From: JBEKZQ01 sp049509675
GTDB lineage: Bacteria > Planctomycetota > Planctomycetia > Pirellulales > Thermoguttaceae
Reading direction: 5' to 3'
DNA: 12,260 nt
Assembly: GCA_049509675.1 (NCBI GenBank)
Contig: JBEKZQ010000168.1
Coordinates: 1-12,260 of the forward strand
Each line of letters opens with the position of its first letter. Position 1 is the stretch's first letter. The translations under genes and the position numbers were made by a program. The notes below the pieces were generated by a model that was not told where the DNA came from, searched no databases, and was given only the letters and a program-made list of their open reading frames with translations. Below are positions 5,961-12,257 of this stretch, piece by piece.

Positions 5961-8189
5961 CTATTCCGATGCCGGGCCTTTCCATACGCTGCCCCCGAAC
6001 GTGGCGACATAGATCACGCTGTCGTCGGCCGGGTCGAACGACACGCGTTGCGCGTTGGCGAAGGGCAGCCGCATGGGCGTCCACGTCTGGCCGTCGTCCT
6101 TGCTCAACCACAGCCCCGCGCCCGGTGCGTCCTCGGTCAGGGTCATGTAGATCCAACCCTTGTGGGCCGGATGGAGGTAGGCGCCGAAATGTTCCGGGCC
6201 GCGTTTGGCCAGCCGCTGCCAGGTCGTGCCGCCGTCGCGGGTCCGCCACAGGCCGGCCTGGTCGGCGCGGCCGTCGGCGGCCCCAATGTAGATCGTCCGG
6301 CTATCATCGGGATCGACGGTAAAATCCTTGGGCCAATACAAGCGCCGGGCCGCGTTGACCAGTTTCCAGTGCGCGGCGGCGTCGGTCGAGCGGTACAGGC
6401 CCGCGCCCTCCTTCAGGAACTGCCCGCCGGATTTCATGGCCGTGATGAGCACAAACAGGCTGCCGTCGGAGTGGAGTTGCAGGCGGCACACGCGCATGTT
6501 GGCGGGCGCGCCCAGGCCCGCGCTGGCCGGCCGCCACGTGCGGCCGTCGTCGGCCGACTTGAAGACGCCTTGGCCGAACATGCTGGTGTACAGCGTTCGC
6601 CGGCCGGCAGGGCTCTTGGGATCGAGCACGATCGACAGGCAGGGCGCCGCCGGCAGTCCCGCGCCGATCGGCTTCCAGGTGTCGCCGAAATCGGTGCTCA
6701 GGCACACGCCGCCCGGCAGATTGGCGCGGTGCCCGCCGTGGATGATGTTGCCGTTGGGAATGTCGTGGGTATTGGAGAACGCGCCCCAGATCTTGCCGGG
6801 CGTTTGCGGGTCGAAGGCCAGTTCATAGCACGTGTTCCGCCAGGGCGAGCGGCTCCGCCCCCACCAGGTCCACGTTTGGCCGGCGTCCAGCGATCGGCCC
6901 AGCCCGATGTCGGTGTACGCAATGTAGTGACGCCGGGGCTGGAATGGGTCGATGTAAAAATTCCAGGCCGTGGTCACCACCAGGCCGTTGCACGACCAGG
7001 TGGCGTCGGTGCGGCCGCCGCCGACTCGCCGGGCATGGCCGCACTGCCAACTTTTGCCGCCGTCGTTGGTCAAGTACACCCAGTCGCTCACGTGGATCAG
7101 GTGGTCGGGATTGGCCGCATCGATGGCCGCCCCAAACGCCGGCTGTTGATAGAACTGTCCGTCGGCCACGGTGTTGAAATCCGGTTCCGCGTTGCAGATC
7201 TTGAAGCGCGGATCGGGATAGAACGTGGCCCGCCAATGCTCGCCCGCGTCGTCGCTGCGAAAATCGGCCGTGTGGTGCGGCGGATGCACGCCGGTGTTCG
7301 AGTTCAGCGCGTAGACGATGCGCGGATCGACGCTGGTGGTCAAGACCCACTGGTACTGGGCGATGGGCTCGTGCGCCCATTGGTCGGCGGGGGTGATGTC
7401 CATGTTGATACGGTCGCCCATCACGCTGGTCCAGCTTTCACCGCGATCGGTCGAGCGAAACACGCCGCCGCCGAAGCGGCCGTCGACGATCCGGCTGGGC
7501 AGCGCGCAGTAGAGGATCGTCAGCCCATCGTCGGGCCGCGAGCCGCCGGCAAACGAGCGGATCCCCCGCCACGGCAGGCCGGCCGTCTTCTCGGTCCAGG
7601 TGGCGCCGCCGTCGTCGGAGCGCCACACGCCCTCGCTGCTGGCGGCAAAGCAACAGCGCCGCGCCGCCGGGCCGGCCGGGCCGAAATGGAAGGCGACGGT
7701 CTGGCCGTGCGGTCCCTGGCAGGCGTGCCAGGTCTTGCCGCCGTCGCGGGAGAGCACCACCGACTGCCGGTCGCCGGCCATCATCCGCTGCGGATCGCCC
7801 GGATCGATGGCGATCTCGCCGCACAGGTCCTGCGGCGTGCCCGGCACCGCCTGCCAATGCTCGCCGCCGTCGCGGCTGACTTTCATCCCCTGTCCGGCCT
7901 GGGCAGCGAAGATGATCCGCGCGTCGCTGGGATGGAAGGCGCCGCGGCAGCGCGTGCTGGAGCGGAGTTGGCCCTGGTAGATGATGCGCCAATGGGCGCC
8001 GCCGTCGCGGGAGAGATAGGCCCCGCTCATGTCGCAGTTGAGCATGATCATTTTCGGGTCCAGGGGGCTGATGGCCGGGGCGAACATGCCGCCGTTGCCG
8101 GTCAGGCCCAGCGGCTGCCAAACGATTTTCGCCGCCGCCGCGATTTGTGTCCCGGCCAAGAAAGCCGCCAGCAGACTAGCGCGGATCAT
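5961..8189 (-). CDS. Secreted Asp-box (BNR/sortilin-like) beta-propeller protein
   Basis: A 742-residue exported protein. A signal peptide (MIRASLLAAFLAGTQIAAAA) is followed by 13 Asp boxes of the type SxDxGxxW spread from residue 60 to about 703: for example LSRDGGAHW, VSRDGGEHW, LSRDGGKTW, RSDDGGATW, RSTDRGESW, RSDDAGEHW, LTNDGGKSW, LSTDFGDTW, RTRDGGTTW and LSKDDGQTW. Such repeats mark blades of propellers in sialidases, GH74 xyloglucanases and VPS10/sortilin-like proteins; the number and length fit two stacked propellers, as in GH74. No sialidase RIP motif is seen and catalytic residues cannot be assigned, so enzyme activity is open. An in-frame TTG at 8201 exists, but GGAG six nt before the ATG at 8189 overlaps that TTG and points to 8189. 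The gene stands between two same-orientation copies of the nested palindrome. A glycan-binding or glycan-cleaving role is inferred. Confidence 0.88.
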   Translation of the reverse strand: MIRASLLAAFLAGTQIAAAAKIVWQPLGLTGNGGMFAPAISPLDPKMIMLNCDMSGAYLSRDGGAHWRIIYQGQLRSSTRCRGAFHPSDARIIFAAQAGQGMKVSRDGGEHWQAVPGTPQDLCGEIAIDPGDPQRMMAGDRQSVVLSRDGGKTWHACQGPHGQTVAFHFGPAGPAARRCCFAASSEGVWRSDDGGATWTEKTAGLPWRGIRSFAGGSRPDDGLTILYCALPSRIVDGRFGGGVFRSTDRGESWTSVMGDRINMDITPADQWAHEPIAQYQWVLTTSVDPRIVYALNSNTGVHPPHHTADFRSDDAGEHWRATFYPDPRFKICNAEPDFNTVADGQFYQQPAFGAAIDAANPDHLIHVSDWVYLTNDGGKSWQCGHARRVGGGRTDATWSCNGLVVTTAWNFYIDPFQPRRHYIAYTDIGLGRSLDAGQTWTWWGRSRSPWRNTCYELAFDPQTPGKIWGAFSNTHDIPNGNIIHGGHRANLPGGVCLSTDFGDTWKPIGAGLPAAPCLSIVLDPKSPAGRRTLYTSMFGQGVFKSADDGRTWRPASAGLGAPANMRVCRLQLHSDGSLFVLITAMKSGGQFLKEGAGLYRSTDAAAHWKLVNAARRLYWPKDFTVDPDDSRTIYIGAADGRADQAGLWRTRDGGTTWQRLAKRGPEHFGAYLHPAHKGWIYMTLTEDAPGAGLWLSKDDGQTWTPMRLPFANAQRVSFDPADDSVIYVATFGGSVWKGPASE

Positions 8190-8195
8190 CGTCGT

Positions 8196-8199
8196 CTCC
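8196..8199 (-). promoter_or_regulatory. Ribosome binding site of the propeller gene
   Basis: GGAG on the minus strand, 6 nt before the ATG at 8189. It overlaps the in-frame TTG at 8201, which argues against that TTG as start. Confidence 0.7.
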
Positions 8200-8246
8200 A
8201 ATTCTCAATGTGTAGTGATGGCCCAACGGGGCAGTACCCAGCCCGC

Positions 8247-8276
8247 ATTGTAATCGGCGCAATCCGGCCATGCCAG
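8247..8276 (-). promoter_or_regulatory. Candidate promoter for the propeller gene
   Basis: On the minus strand CTGGCA (8276-8271, four of six) and TACAAT (8252-8247, five of six) are separated by 18 bp. Transcription would start near 8240, giving a leader of about 50 nt. The call rests on consensus matching alone. Confidence 0.4.
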
Positions 8277-8284
8277 ATAAGGCA

Positions 8285-8313
8285 GTGCATGCTCGCCGCA
8301 TTCTTGCTATAAT
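8285..8313 (+). promoter_or_regulatory. Candidate extended -10 promoter for the oxidoreductase gene
   Basis: A perfect TATAAT at 8308-8313 is preceded by TGC, forming an extended -10 element (TGCTATAAT). The -35 position (GTGCAT, 8285-8290) matches poorly, as is usual for extended -10 promoters. A transcript would carry a leader of about 147 nt that contains nested palindrome copy 2. It is back to back with the propeller promoter. Confidence 0.5.
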
Positions 8314-8353
8314 CACCCCTTTGGAGCCGTCACGAGATAACTCGCGCTAGGTT

Positions 8354-8410
8354 GTAGGACGGATTGCTAATCCGTCCGGTTTCCGGGGACGGATTAACAA
8401 TCCGTCCTAC
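8354..8410. repeat. Nested palindrome (REP-like), copy 2
   Basis: Same design and orientation as the copy at 5871: arms 8354-8377 and 8387-8410, loop ggtttccgg. The left arm is identical to that of copy 1. The right arm has one change (TTAACAA in place of TTAGCAA), which leaves a G-T-type mismatch in the long stem. Homology with copy 1 stops within a few bases on either side (both continue CTACAG), so the unit itself is what repeats. Confidence 0.92.
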
Positions 8411-8466
8411 AGTAGCTGAGCATCCTATTCTCGCGCAGCGCCTTTGGCAAATCACGGAGAACTTCC

Positions 8467-9555
8467 ATGGCAACTGGTTTTGGCATCATCGGATGTGGAA
8501 TGATCGCGCAGTTTCATGCCCGCGCCATCGCCGACGTGCGCGGGGCGAAATTGGCGGCCTGCTACGACGCCGTGCCGGCCGCCGCTGATCGCCTGGCCCA
8601 GACGACCGGCTGCCGGGCCTATCACGATCTGGAGGCCCTGCTGGCCGACAAGGCCGTCGAGGTGGTCACCATCGGCACGCCCAGCGGGGCGCACATGGAG
8701 CCGGCCGTGGCCGCCGCCCGGGCCGGCAAGCACGTGATCGTCGAGAAGCCGCTGGATATCACCCTGCGCCGCTGCGATACGATCATCGAGGAGTGCCGCC
8801 AGGCCGGCCGCACGCTCTCCACGATTTTTCCCTCCCGTTTCCACGACTCCAGTCGGGAACTGAAAAAGGCGGTCGACGGCGGCCGCTTCGGCCGGTTGAC
8901 CGTCGCCGACGCCATCGTGAAGTGGTACCGCACCCAGGCCTATTACGACGGCGGCGCATGGCGCGGCACCTGGCAGTTCGACGGCGGCGGCGCCTTGATG
9001 AACCAGGCCATCCACAGCGTCGACCTGCTCACCTGGCTCATGGGCCCGGTCACGGAGGTCCGCGCCCGCACCGCCTGCCTGGCCCACCAACGGATCGCGG
9101 TGGAAGACGTGGCCCTGGCCACCGTCCAATTCGCCAACGGGGCCTTGGGGGTGATCGAGGCCAGCACGGCCATCTACCCGGGCTATCTGAAACGGATCGA
9201 GATCCACGGCATCGAAGGTTCGGCGGTCATGGAAGAGGAAGACTTGATCCGCTGGGACTTCGTCCGTCCGAAGCCAGGCGATCGGGCGCTGTTGGACAAG
9301 ATGCGCCACAAGGTCAGCGGCGGCGGCGGCGCGGCCGATCCGGCCGCCATCGGACATCACGGCCACAGCCGGCAGTTCCGCGACGTGGTGCAGGCCATCC
9401 GCAAAGGCACTTCGCCGCTGGTGGATGGGGTGGAAGGCCGCCGCTCGGTCGAGATCATTTTGGCCATTTACAAGGCGGCGGAGACCGGCCGGGCGGTACG
9501 TTTGCCGCTGGCCGGCGATCCGACGCTGAAGGCCCGCAAGACGCCGGGCAAGTGA
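8467..9555 (+). CDS. Gfo/Idh/MocA family NAD(P)-dependent oxidoreductase
   Basis: A 362-residue cytoplasmic dehydrogenase; family members oxidise or reduce sugars, sugar nucleotides or inositols. The Rossmann motif GIIGCGMIA begins at Gly6, the conserved VEKPLD places catalytic Lys95 in EKP (93-95), and the second domain shows WRGTWQFDGGGALMNQAIH...D with His183 and Asp186, matching the family's substrate-site motif. There is no signal peptide, so it is not one of the secreted planctomycete members. The start is supported by GGAG at 8456-8459, 7 nt before the ATG. It is divergent from the propeller gene and shares its intergenic region, which fits but does not prove a role in using sugars released outside the cell. 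The exact substrate is unknown. The C-terminal tail (about 347-362) is basic and may be poorly ordered. Confidence 0.93.
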   Translation: MATGFGIIGCGMIAQFHARAIADVRGAKLAACYDAVPAAADRLAQTTGCRAYHDLEALLADKAVEVVTIGTPSGAHMEPAVAAARAGKHVIVEKPLDITLRRCDTIIEECRQAGRTLSTIFPSRFHDSSRELKKAVDGGRFGRLTVADAIVKWYRTQAYYDGGAWRGTWQFDGGGALMNQAIHSVDLLTWLMGPVTEVRARTACLAHQRIAVEDVALATVQFANGALGVIEASTAIYPGYLKRIEIHGIEGSAVMEEEDLIRWDFVRPKPGDRALLDKMRHKVSGGGGAADPAAIGHHGHSRQFRDVVQAIRKGTSPLVDGVEGRRSVEIILAIYKAAETGRAVRLPLAGDPTLKARKTPGK

Positions 9556-9571
9556 GCGTTGGCGGCAGAAC

Positions 9572-9619
9572 CGCTCTTGGCCCGCGGTGCCGTTCTTGCG
9601 ACAATGGCATTCAGGGGAC
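9572..9619. repeat. 48-bp repeat, copy 1
   Basis: Begins CGCTCTTGGCCCGCGG and ends CAGGGGAC. It matches 9728-9775 at 46 of 48 positions; the two differences are ATT here against GCT there. It lies in the non-coding gap after the oxidoreductase gene. Confidence 0.93.
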
Positions 9620-9655
9620 GAAACCGCGTCTTGCCGCCCGGCCCCCTCACCCCTG

Positions 9656-9680
9656 CCCCTCTCCCGCGAGGGGAGAGGGG
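9656..9680. repeat. GC-rich hairpin of the first repeat module
   Basis: CCCCTCTCCC (9656-9665) and GGGAGAGGGG (9671-9680) form a perfect 10-bp stem with a 5-nt loop, GCGAG. No T-run follows on the plus strand, so it is not a standard intrinsic terminator, although it could act as an RNA 3' end for the oxidoreductase transcript. Confidence 0.85.
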
Positions 9681-9727
9681 AGTGATATCGCTTCCTACTG
9701 AGAACTGAACACTGAAAACTCACCACT

Positions 9728-9775
9728 CGCTCTTGGCCCGCGGTGCCGTTCTTGCGACAATGGCGCTCAGGGGAC
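9728..9775. repeat. 48-bp repeat, copy 2
   Basis: Direct repeat of 9572-9619, with start points 156 bp apart. It is followed after 10 bp by a second GC-rich hairpin, so both the repeat and the hairpin are duplicated. Confidence 0.93.
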
Positions 9776-9785
9776 CCACCCCCTG

Positions 9786-9808
9786 CCCATCTCCCGAAGG
9801 GAGAGGGG
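9786..9808. repeat. GC-rich hairpin of the second repeat module
   Basis: CCCATCTCCC (9786-9795) and GGGAGAGGGG (9799-9808) pair at nine of ten positions around a GAA loop. The sequence before both hairpins is related (CCCCTGCCC), so they come from one ancestral unit. The second hairpin ends 29 bp before the acyltransferase start codon. Confidence 0.82.
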
Positions 9809-9837
9809 GGCTTGTCTCCAGGCAAGGACCGCCCAAA

Positions 9838-10767
9838 ATGCGCCGCAAGAGGTTGACCGACTTCCTCGTCTACGTGTTCATACGGATCTTGATCTGCATC
9901 GCGCAGGCGATCCGTCTGGAGACCGGCCGGGCGCTGGCCCGCAGCCTGGCCTGGCTGCTCAACGATGTCATTCGCTTGCGCGGCGGGGTGATCGACGAGA
10001 ACCTGGTGCATGCCTTCCCCGATCTTTCGGCCAAGCAACGAAGCAATCTGGCGCGGCGGATGTGGGAGCACCTGTTCCTGCTGGTAGTGGAAGTGGCCCA
10101 CACGCCGCGAAAGATCCACGATACGAACTGGCGGCAGTTCGTCCGCTTGCGCGACGTGGCGCCGCTGGTCAAGCTCCTGATGGGTCCCCGCCCGGTGATC
10201 ATCGTGACGGGCCATTTCGGCAATTTCGAATTGGGCGGCTACGCCCTGGGGATTCTGGGTTTCCCTACCTACACCGTGGCGCGGACGCTCGATAATCTGT
10301 ATCTGGACCGCTTTGTCAATCGTTTCCGCGGCGGCACGGGCCAGCACATCATCCCCAAGAACGGCGGCTACGAGCAGATCCTCGAAGTCCTCCACGGCGG
10401 CGGCACGATGGCCTTCCTGGCCGACCAGTACGCGGGCGAGAAGGGCTGCTGGGTGGAATTTTTCGGCCGGCCGGCCTCGGCCCATAAGGCGATTGCCCTG
10501 CTGGCTTTGGAGCACGATGCGCCGGTGGCCGTGTGCGCGGCCCGGCGGCTCGATCGGCCCATGCGATTCGAGATGACCAACTTCGGCATCATCGATCCGC
10601 GCCAGGCCGGCAGCCAAGTGGGGTCGGTCCGCGATCTGACCCAGTGGTACACGAGCAAGCTGGAGGAGGCGATCCGCTCGGTTCCCGATCAGTATTGGTG
10701 GCTGCACCGTCGCTGGAAGGACACCCGCAAGAAACGCCCGGCCCGGCCCGAGAAAGAAGCGGCGTAG
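9838..10767 (+). CDS. LpxL/HtrB-family lysophospholipid (lipid A-type) acyltransferase
   Basis: A 309-residue inner-membrane acyltransferase; the family adds secondary acyl chains to lipid A on the cytoplasmic face. A hydrophobic N-terminal segment (about 8-24) gives membrane anchoring. The HX4E catalytic motif is seen at His126-Glu131 (TGHFGNFELGG), followed by the typical ARTLDNLYLDRFVNRFRGGTGQHIIPKNG region, FLADQYAG...WVEFFGRPASAHKA, and the C-terminal YWWLHRRWK. Length matches the family (about 300). The ATG at 9838 is chosen because the family homology begins here, and AAGGA stands 9 nt upstream. The frame stays open upstream to 9733, but that part would translate the 48-bp repeat and the hairpin and is not believed. 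The presence of this gene implies an outer membrane with lipid A or a similar lipid. The specific acyl donor and acceptor are unknown. Confidence 0.93.
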   Translation: MRRKRLTDFLVYVFIRILICIAQAIRLETGRALARSLAWLLNDVIRLRGGVIDENLVHAFPDLSAKQRSNLARRMWEHLFLLVVEVAHTPRKIHDTNWRQFVRLRDVAPLVKLLMGPRPVIIVTGHFGNFELGGYALGILGFPTYTVARTLDNLYLDRFVNRFRGGTGQHIIPKNGGYEQILEVLHGGGTMAFLADQYAGEKGCWVEFFGRPASAHKAIALLALEHDAPVAVCAARRLDRPMRFEMTNFGIIDPRQAGSQVGSVRDLTQWYTSKLEEAIRSVPDQYWWLHRRWKDTRKKRPARPEKEAA

Positions 10768-10979
10768 GGTTTCCCGCGGCGCGCCACCTTTCATACGTAA
10801 CGTCTGCATAATTCCCACGCGCGGCGAGAGTGAAAAGTGAAGCTGGAACACCTTTCTACCCGAAGAGCAGACATCGGGGGAGCGGAAGTCGAGAATCTGC
10901 CGAAAAGGTGGTGGAACCCGCTTCGCTCGGCCCACCCTACCGGTCTTTGCGATAAATCTTGCCTGTTTTCGCTGTTTTC
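10768..10979. other. Intergenic gap with imperfect hairpin and spaced inverted repeat
   Basis: No credible gene lies here. CCACCTTT (10784-10791) is complementary to AAAGGTGG (10904-10911). An imperfect hairpin has arms GGTGG (10910-10914) and CCACC (10932-10936) around a GC-rich 17-nt loop. CATAAT at 10807-10812 resembles a -10 box but has no -35 partner, so the xerD promoter was not located. Confidence 0.4.
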
Positions 10980-11921
10980 ATGGCCCTGATCCCCCGCCGG
11001 CCGCTTCGGCCCAAACCGCCGTCCGCCCGCAGCCTCTCGCAGACGTGGATGGAGGCTTTCGTCGAGTACACGGCCGGGGAGTGCCATTTGTCCGAGAATA
11101 CCGTGGCGGCCTATCGCCGCGACCTGGTGCGATTCGGCCAGTGGCTCGAGGACCGCAGCATTCCCGCGCTGAACATCCGCGATCTGGCCGACTACGCCGC
11201 CTGGCTGCACGCGCGGACATTGGCCCCGGCGAGCATCGCCCGACACCTCGTGTCGCTGAAGGTCTTTTTTCGCTACCTGCAATTGGAAGGCGTGTTGCAG
11301 GAGAATCTGGCCGAGTTGCTGGGCAGCCAGAAGTTGTGGGAACGGGTCCCCAAAATCCTCAGCCCGGAACAGGTGACCCGCCTGCTGGACGCCCCCAACG
11401 CCCATGACCGCTGCCATCTGCGCGATCGGGCCCTGTTGGAAATGCTTTATGCCACCGGTTGCCGGGCGTCGGAAATCTCCAATTTGCGTCTGCACGACAT
11501 GCATCTCGCGGAAGGCTATTGCATGTGCCGCGGCAAAGGCGACAAGGAACGGATGGTGCCGATTGGGGCTCGGGCCGATGCGGCCGTTCGCTGCTATCTT
11601 GAGCACCAGCGCGGCCCGCTGGCCGCGCAGGCCGCGCCCGCCGCCTCGTGGGTCTTCTTGTCGTACCGGGGGCGGCGGCTGCGACGAGAACGGATCTGGG
11701 AATTACTGAAGCGTTATGCCTTGCGGGTGGGGGCGCCGCCGGAAGTCAGTCCGCATACGCTGCGTCACAGCTTCGCCACCCACATGCTCAGCGGCGGCGC
11801 CGACTTGCGCCAGGTGCAGGAAATGCTCGGCCATGCCAGCATTGCCACGACGCAGATCTATACGCACGTCAATCCCGCGCGGCTGAAGGCGGTCCACAAG
11901 AAGTTCCATCCCCGGGCGTAA
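10980..11921 (+). CDS. xerD: Tyrosine site-specific recombinase XerD
   Basis: A 313-residue cytoplasmic recombinase, expected to pair with XerC at dif to resolve chromosome dimers. Residues 18-105 form the SAM-like core-binding domain (HLSENTVAAYRRDLVRFGQWL), the rest the catalytic domain. All six catalytic residues are present: Arg162 (ATGCRASE), Lys186 (RGKGDKER), His259 and Arg262 (HTLRHSFATHML), His285 (LGHASIATTQIYTHV) and nucleophile Tyr294. Spacing matches Escherichia coli XerD, and the C-terminus (LKAVHKKFHPRA) resembles the XerD end more than XerC. The ATG at 10980 has no visible ribosome binding site; an in-frame TTG at 10959 also lacks one, so the start is uncertain. A phage or integron integrase is less likely, as the length and end match the housekeeping protein. 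Confidence 0.93.
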   Translation: MALIPRRPLRPKPPSARSLSQTWMEAFVEYTAGECHLSENTVAAYRRDLVRFGQWLEDRSIPALNIRDLADYAAWLHARTLAPASIARHLVSLKVFFRYLQLEGVLQENLAELLGSQKLWERVPKILSPEQVTRLLDAPNAHDRCHLRDRALLEMLYATGCRASEISNLRLHDMHLAEGYCMCRGKGDKERMVPIGARADAAVRCYLEHQRGPLAAQAAPAASWVFLSYRGRRLRRERIWELLKRYALRVGAPPEVSPHTLRHSFATHMLSGGADLRQVQEMLGHASIATTQIYTHVNPARLKAVHKKFHPRA

Positions 11922-11943
11922 GAGCTCGTAAATTAGGTTGTTG

Positions 11944-12077
11944 TGGTCTGTCCATTTCGACATTACCGGTTGGGCGCCACGACCAACCTCCGGTCGGTGC
12001 CCGGCTTGCCCAGCAGTGCTGGAAACACGGTTGGACAAGCCAACCGTGGCACCCGTAAACTCAAGTTGGACAGACCA
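11944..12077. mobile_element. 134-bp element with 11-bp terminal inverted repeats (MITE-like)
   Basis: TGGTCTGTCCA (11944-11954) and TGGACAGACCA (12067-12077) are perfect inverted ends. Inside are three hairpins: GGTTGG/CCAACC (11968-11973, 11983-11988), CCAGCA/TGCTGG (12010-12015, 12017-12022) and CACGGTTGG/CCAACCGTG (12026-12034, 12040-12048, loop ACAAG). It encodes nothing. No target-site duplication is visible. The right end directly abuts nested palindrome copy 3. Calling it a mobile element is inference from the ends; it may be a structured intergenic repeat instead. Confidence 0.5.
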
Positions 12078-12122
12078 GTAGGACGGATTGTTAATCCGTC
12101 CCTGGGAGCCGGACGGATTAGC
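12078..12122. repeat. Nested palindrome (REP-like), copy 3, inverted and truncated
   Basis: One full 24-bp arm (12078-12101), a 9-nt loop (ctgggagcc) and the first 12 nt of the other arm (GGACGGATTAGC, 12111-12122) are present; the remaining half-arm is replaced by unrelated sequence. The reverse complement of the loop (ggctcccag) resembles ggtttccag, so the copy is inverted relative to copies 1 and 2. Its full arm is the exact reverse complement of the copy 2 right arm. Confidence 0.85.
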
Positions 12123-12160
12123 CCGGATTATTCATGTAGGGTCAAGGTCGCGCAACATTA

Positions 12161-12257
12161 TGGTGGGGCTCGCAAACCGACGAAACTCTGCTCCGCACCC
12201 GGTAAACGAATCAGACCGGCGGCAAGCGACCGAAGCCCCACCAGTACAACGGTTTGC
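12161..12257. repeat. Two interleaved inverted repeats
   Basis: TGGTGGGGCT (12161-12170) pairs with AGCCCCACCA (12234-12243), and GCAAACCG (12172-12179) pairs with CGGTTTGC (12250-12257). The order A-B-A'-B' is that of a pseudoknot. A small hairpin CCGGT/ACCGG (12199-12203, 12215-12219) lies inside. The structure reaches the window edge and may continue. No known RNA family is recognised. Confidence 0.6.

Noticed and set aside
3423..8312. A 1629-codon open frame on the plus strand
   Set aside because: It lies antisense to two well-supported minus-strand genes and even reads through palindrome copy 1. Its translation is rich in Arg, Gly, Ala and Val with no domain. High GC third positions of the true genes explain the lack of stops.
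5871..8410. CRISPR array from the repeated palindromes
   Set aside because: Only two copies flank a 2.4-kb gene; there are no regular short spacers and no cas genes.
9733..9837. 35-codon N-terminal extension of the acyltransferase
   Set aside because: It would translate the 48-bp repeat and the GC hairpin; family similarity begins at the ATG at 9838, which has an AAGGA upstream.
8452..10935. Minus-strand open frame of 827 codons
   Set aside because: It spans the antisense of two clear genes and the repeats between them, and has no domain signal.
10791..11606. Minus-strand open frame of 271 codons opposite xerD
   Set aside because: The plus-strand frame has all six tyrosine-recombinase catalytic residues; this is its shadow.
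12165..12243. tRNA-like segment of 79 nt with acceptor-like ends and CCA
   Set aside because: No T-arm with a TTC loop, no D-loop GG and no anticodon stem in the right place can be found on either strand.
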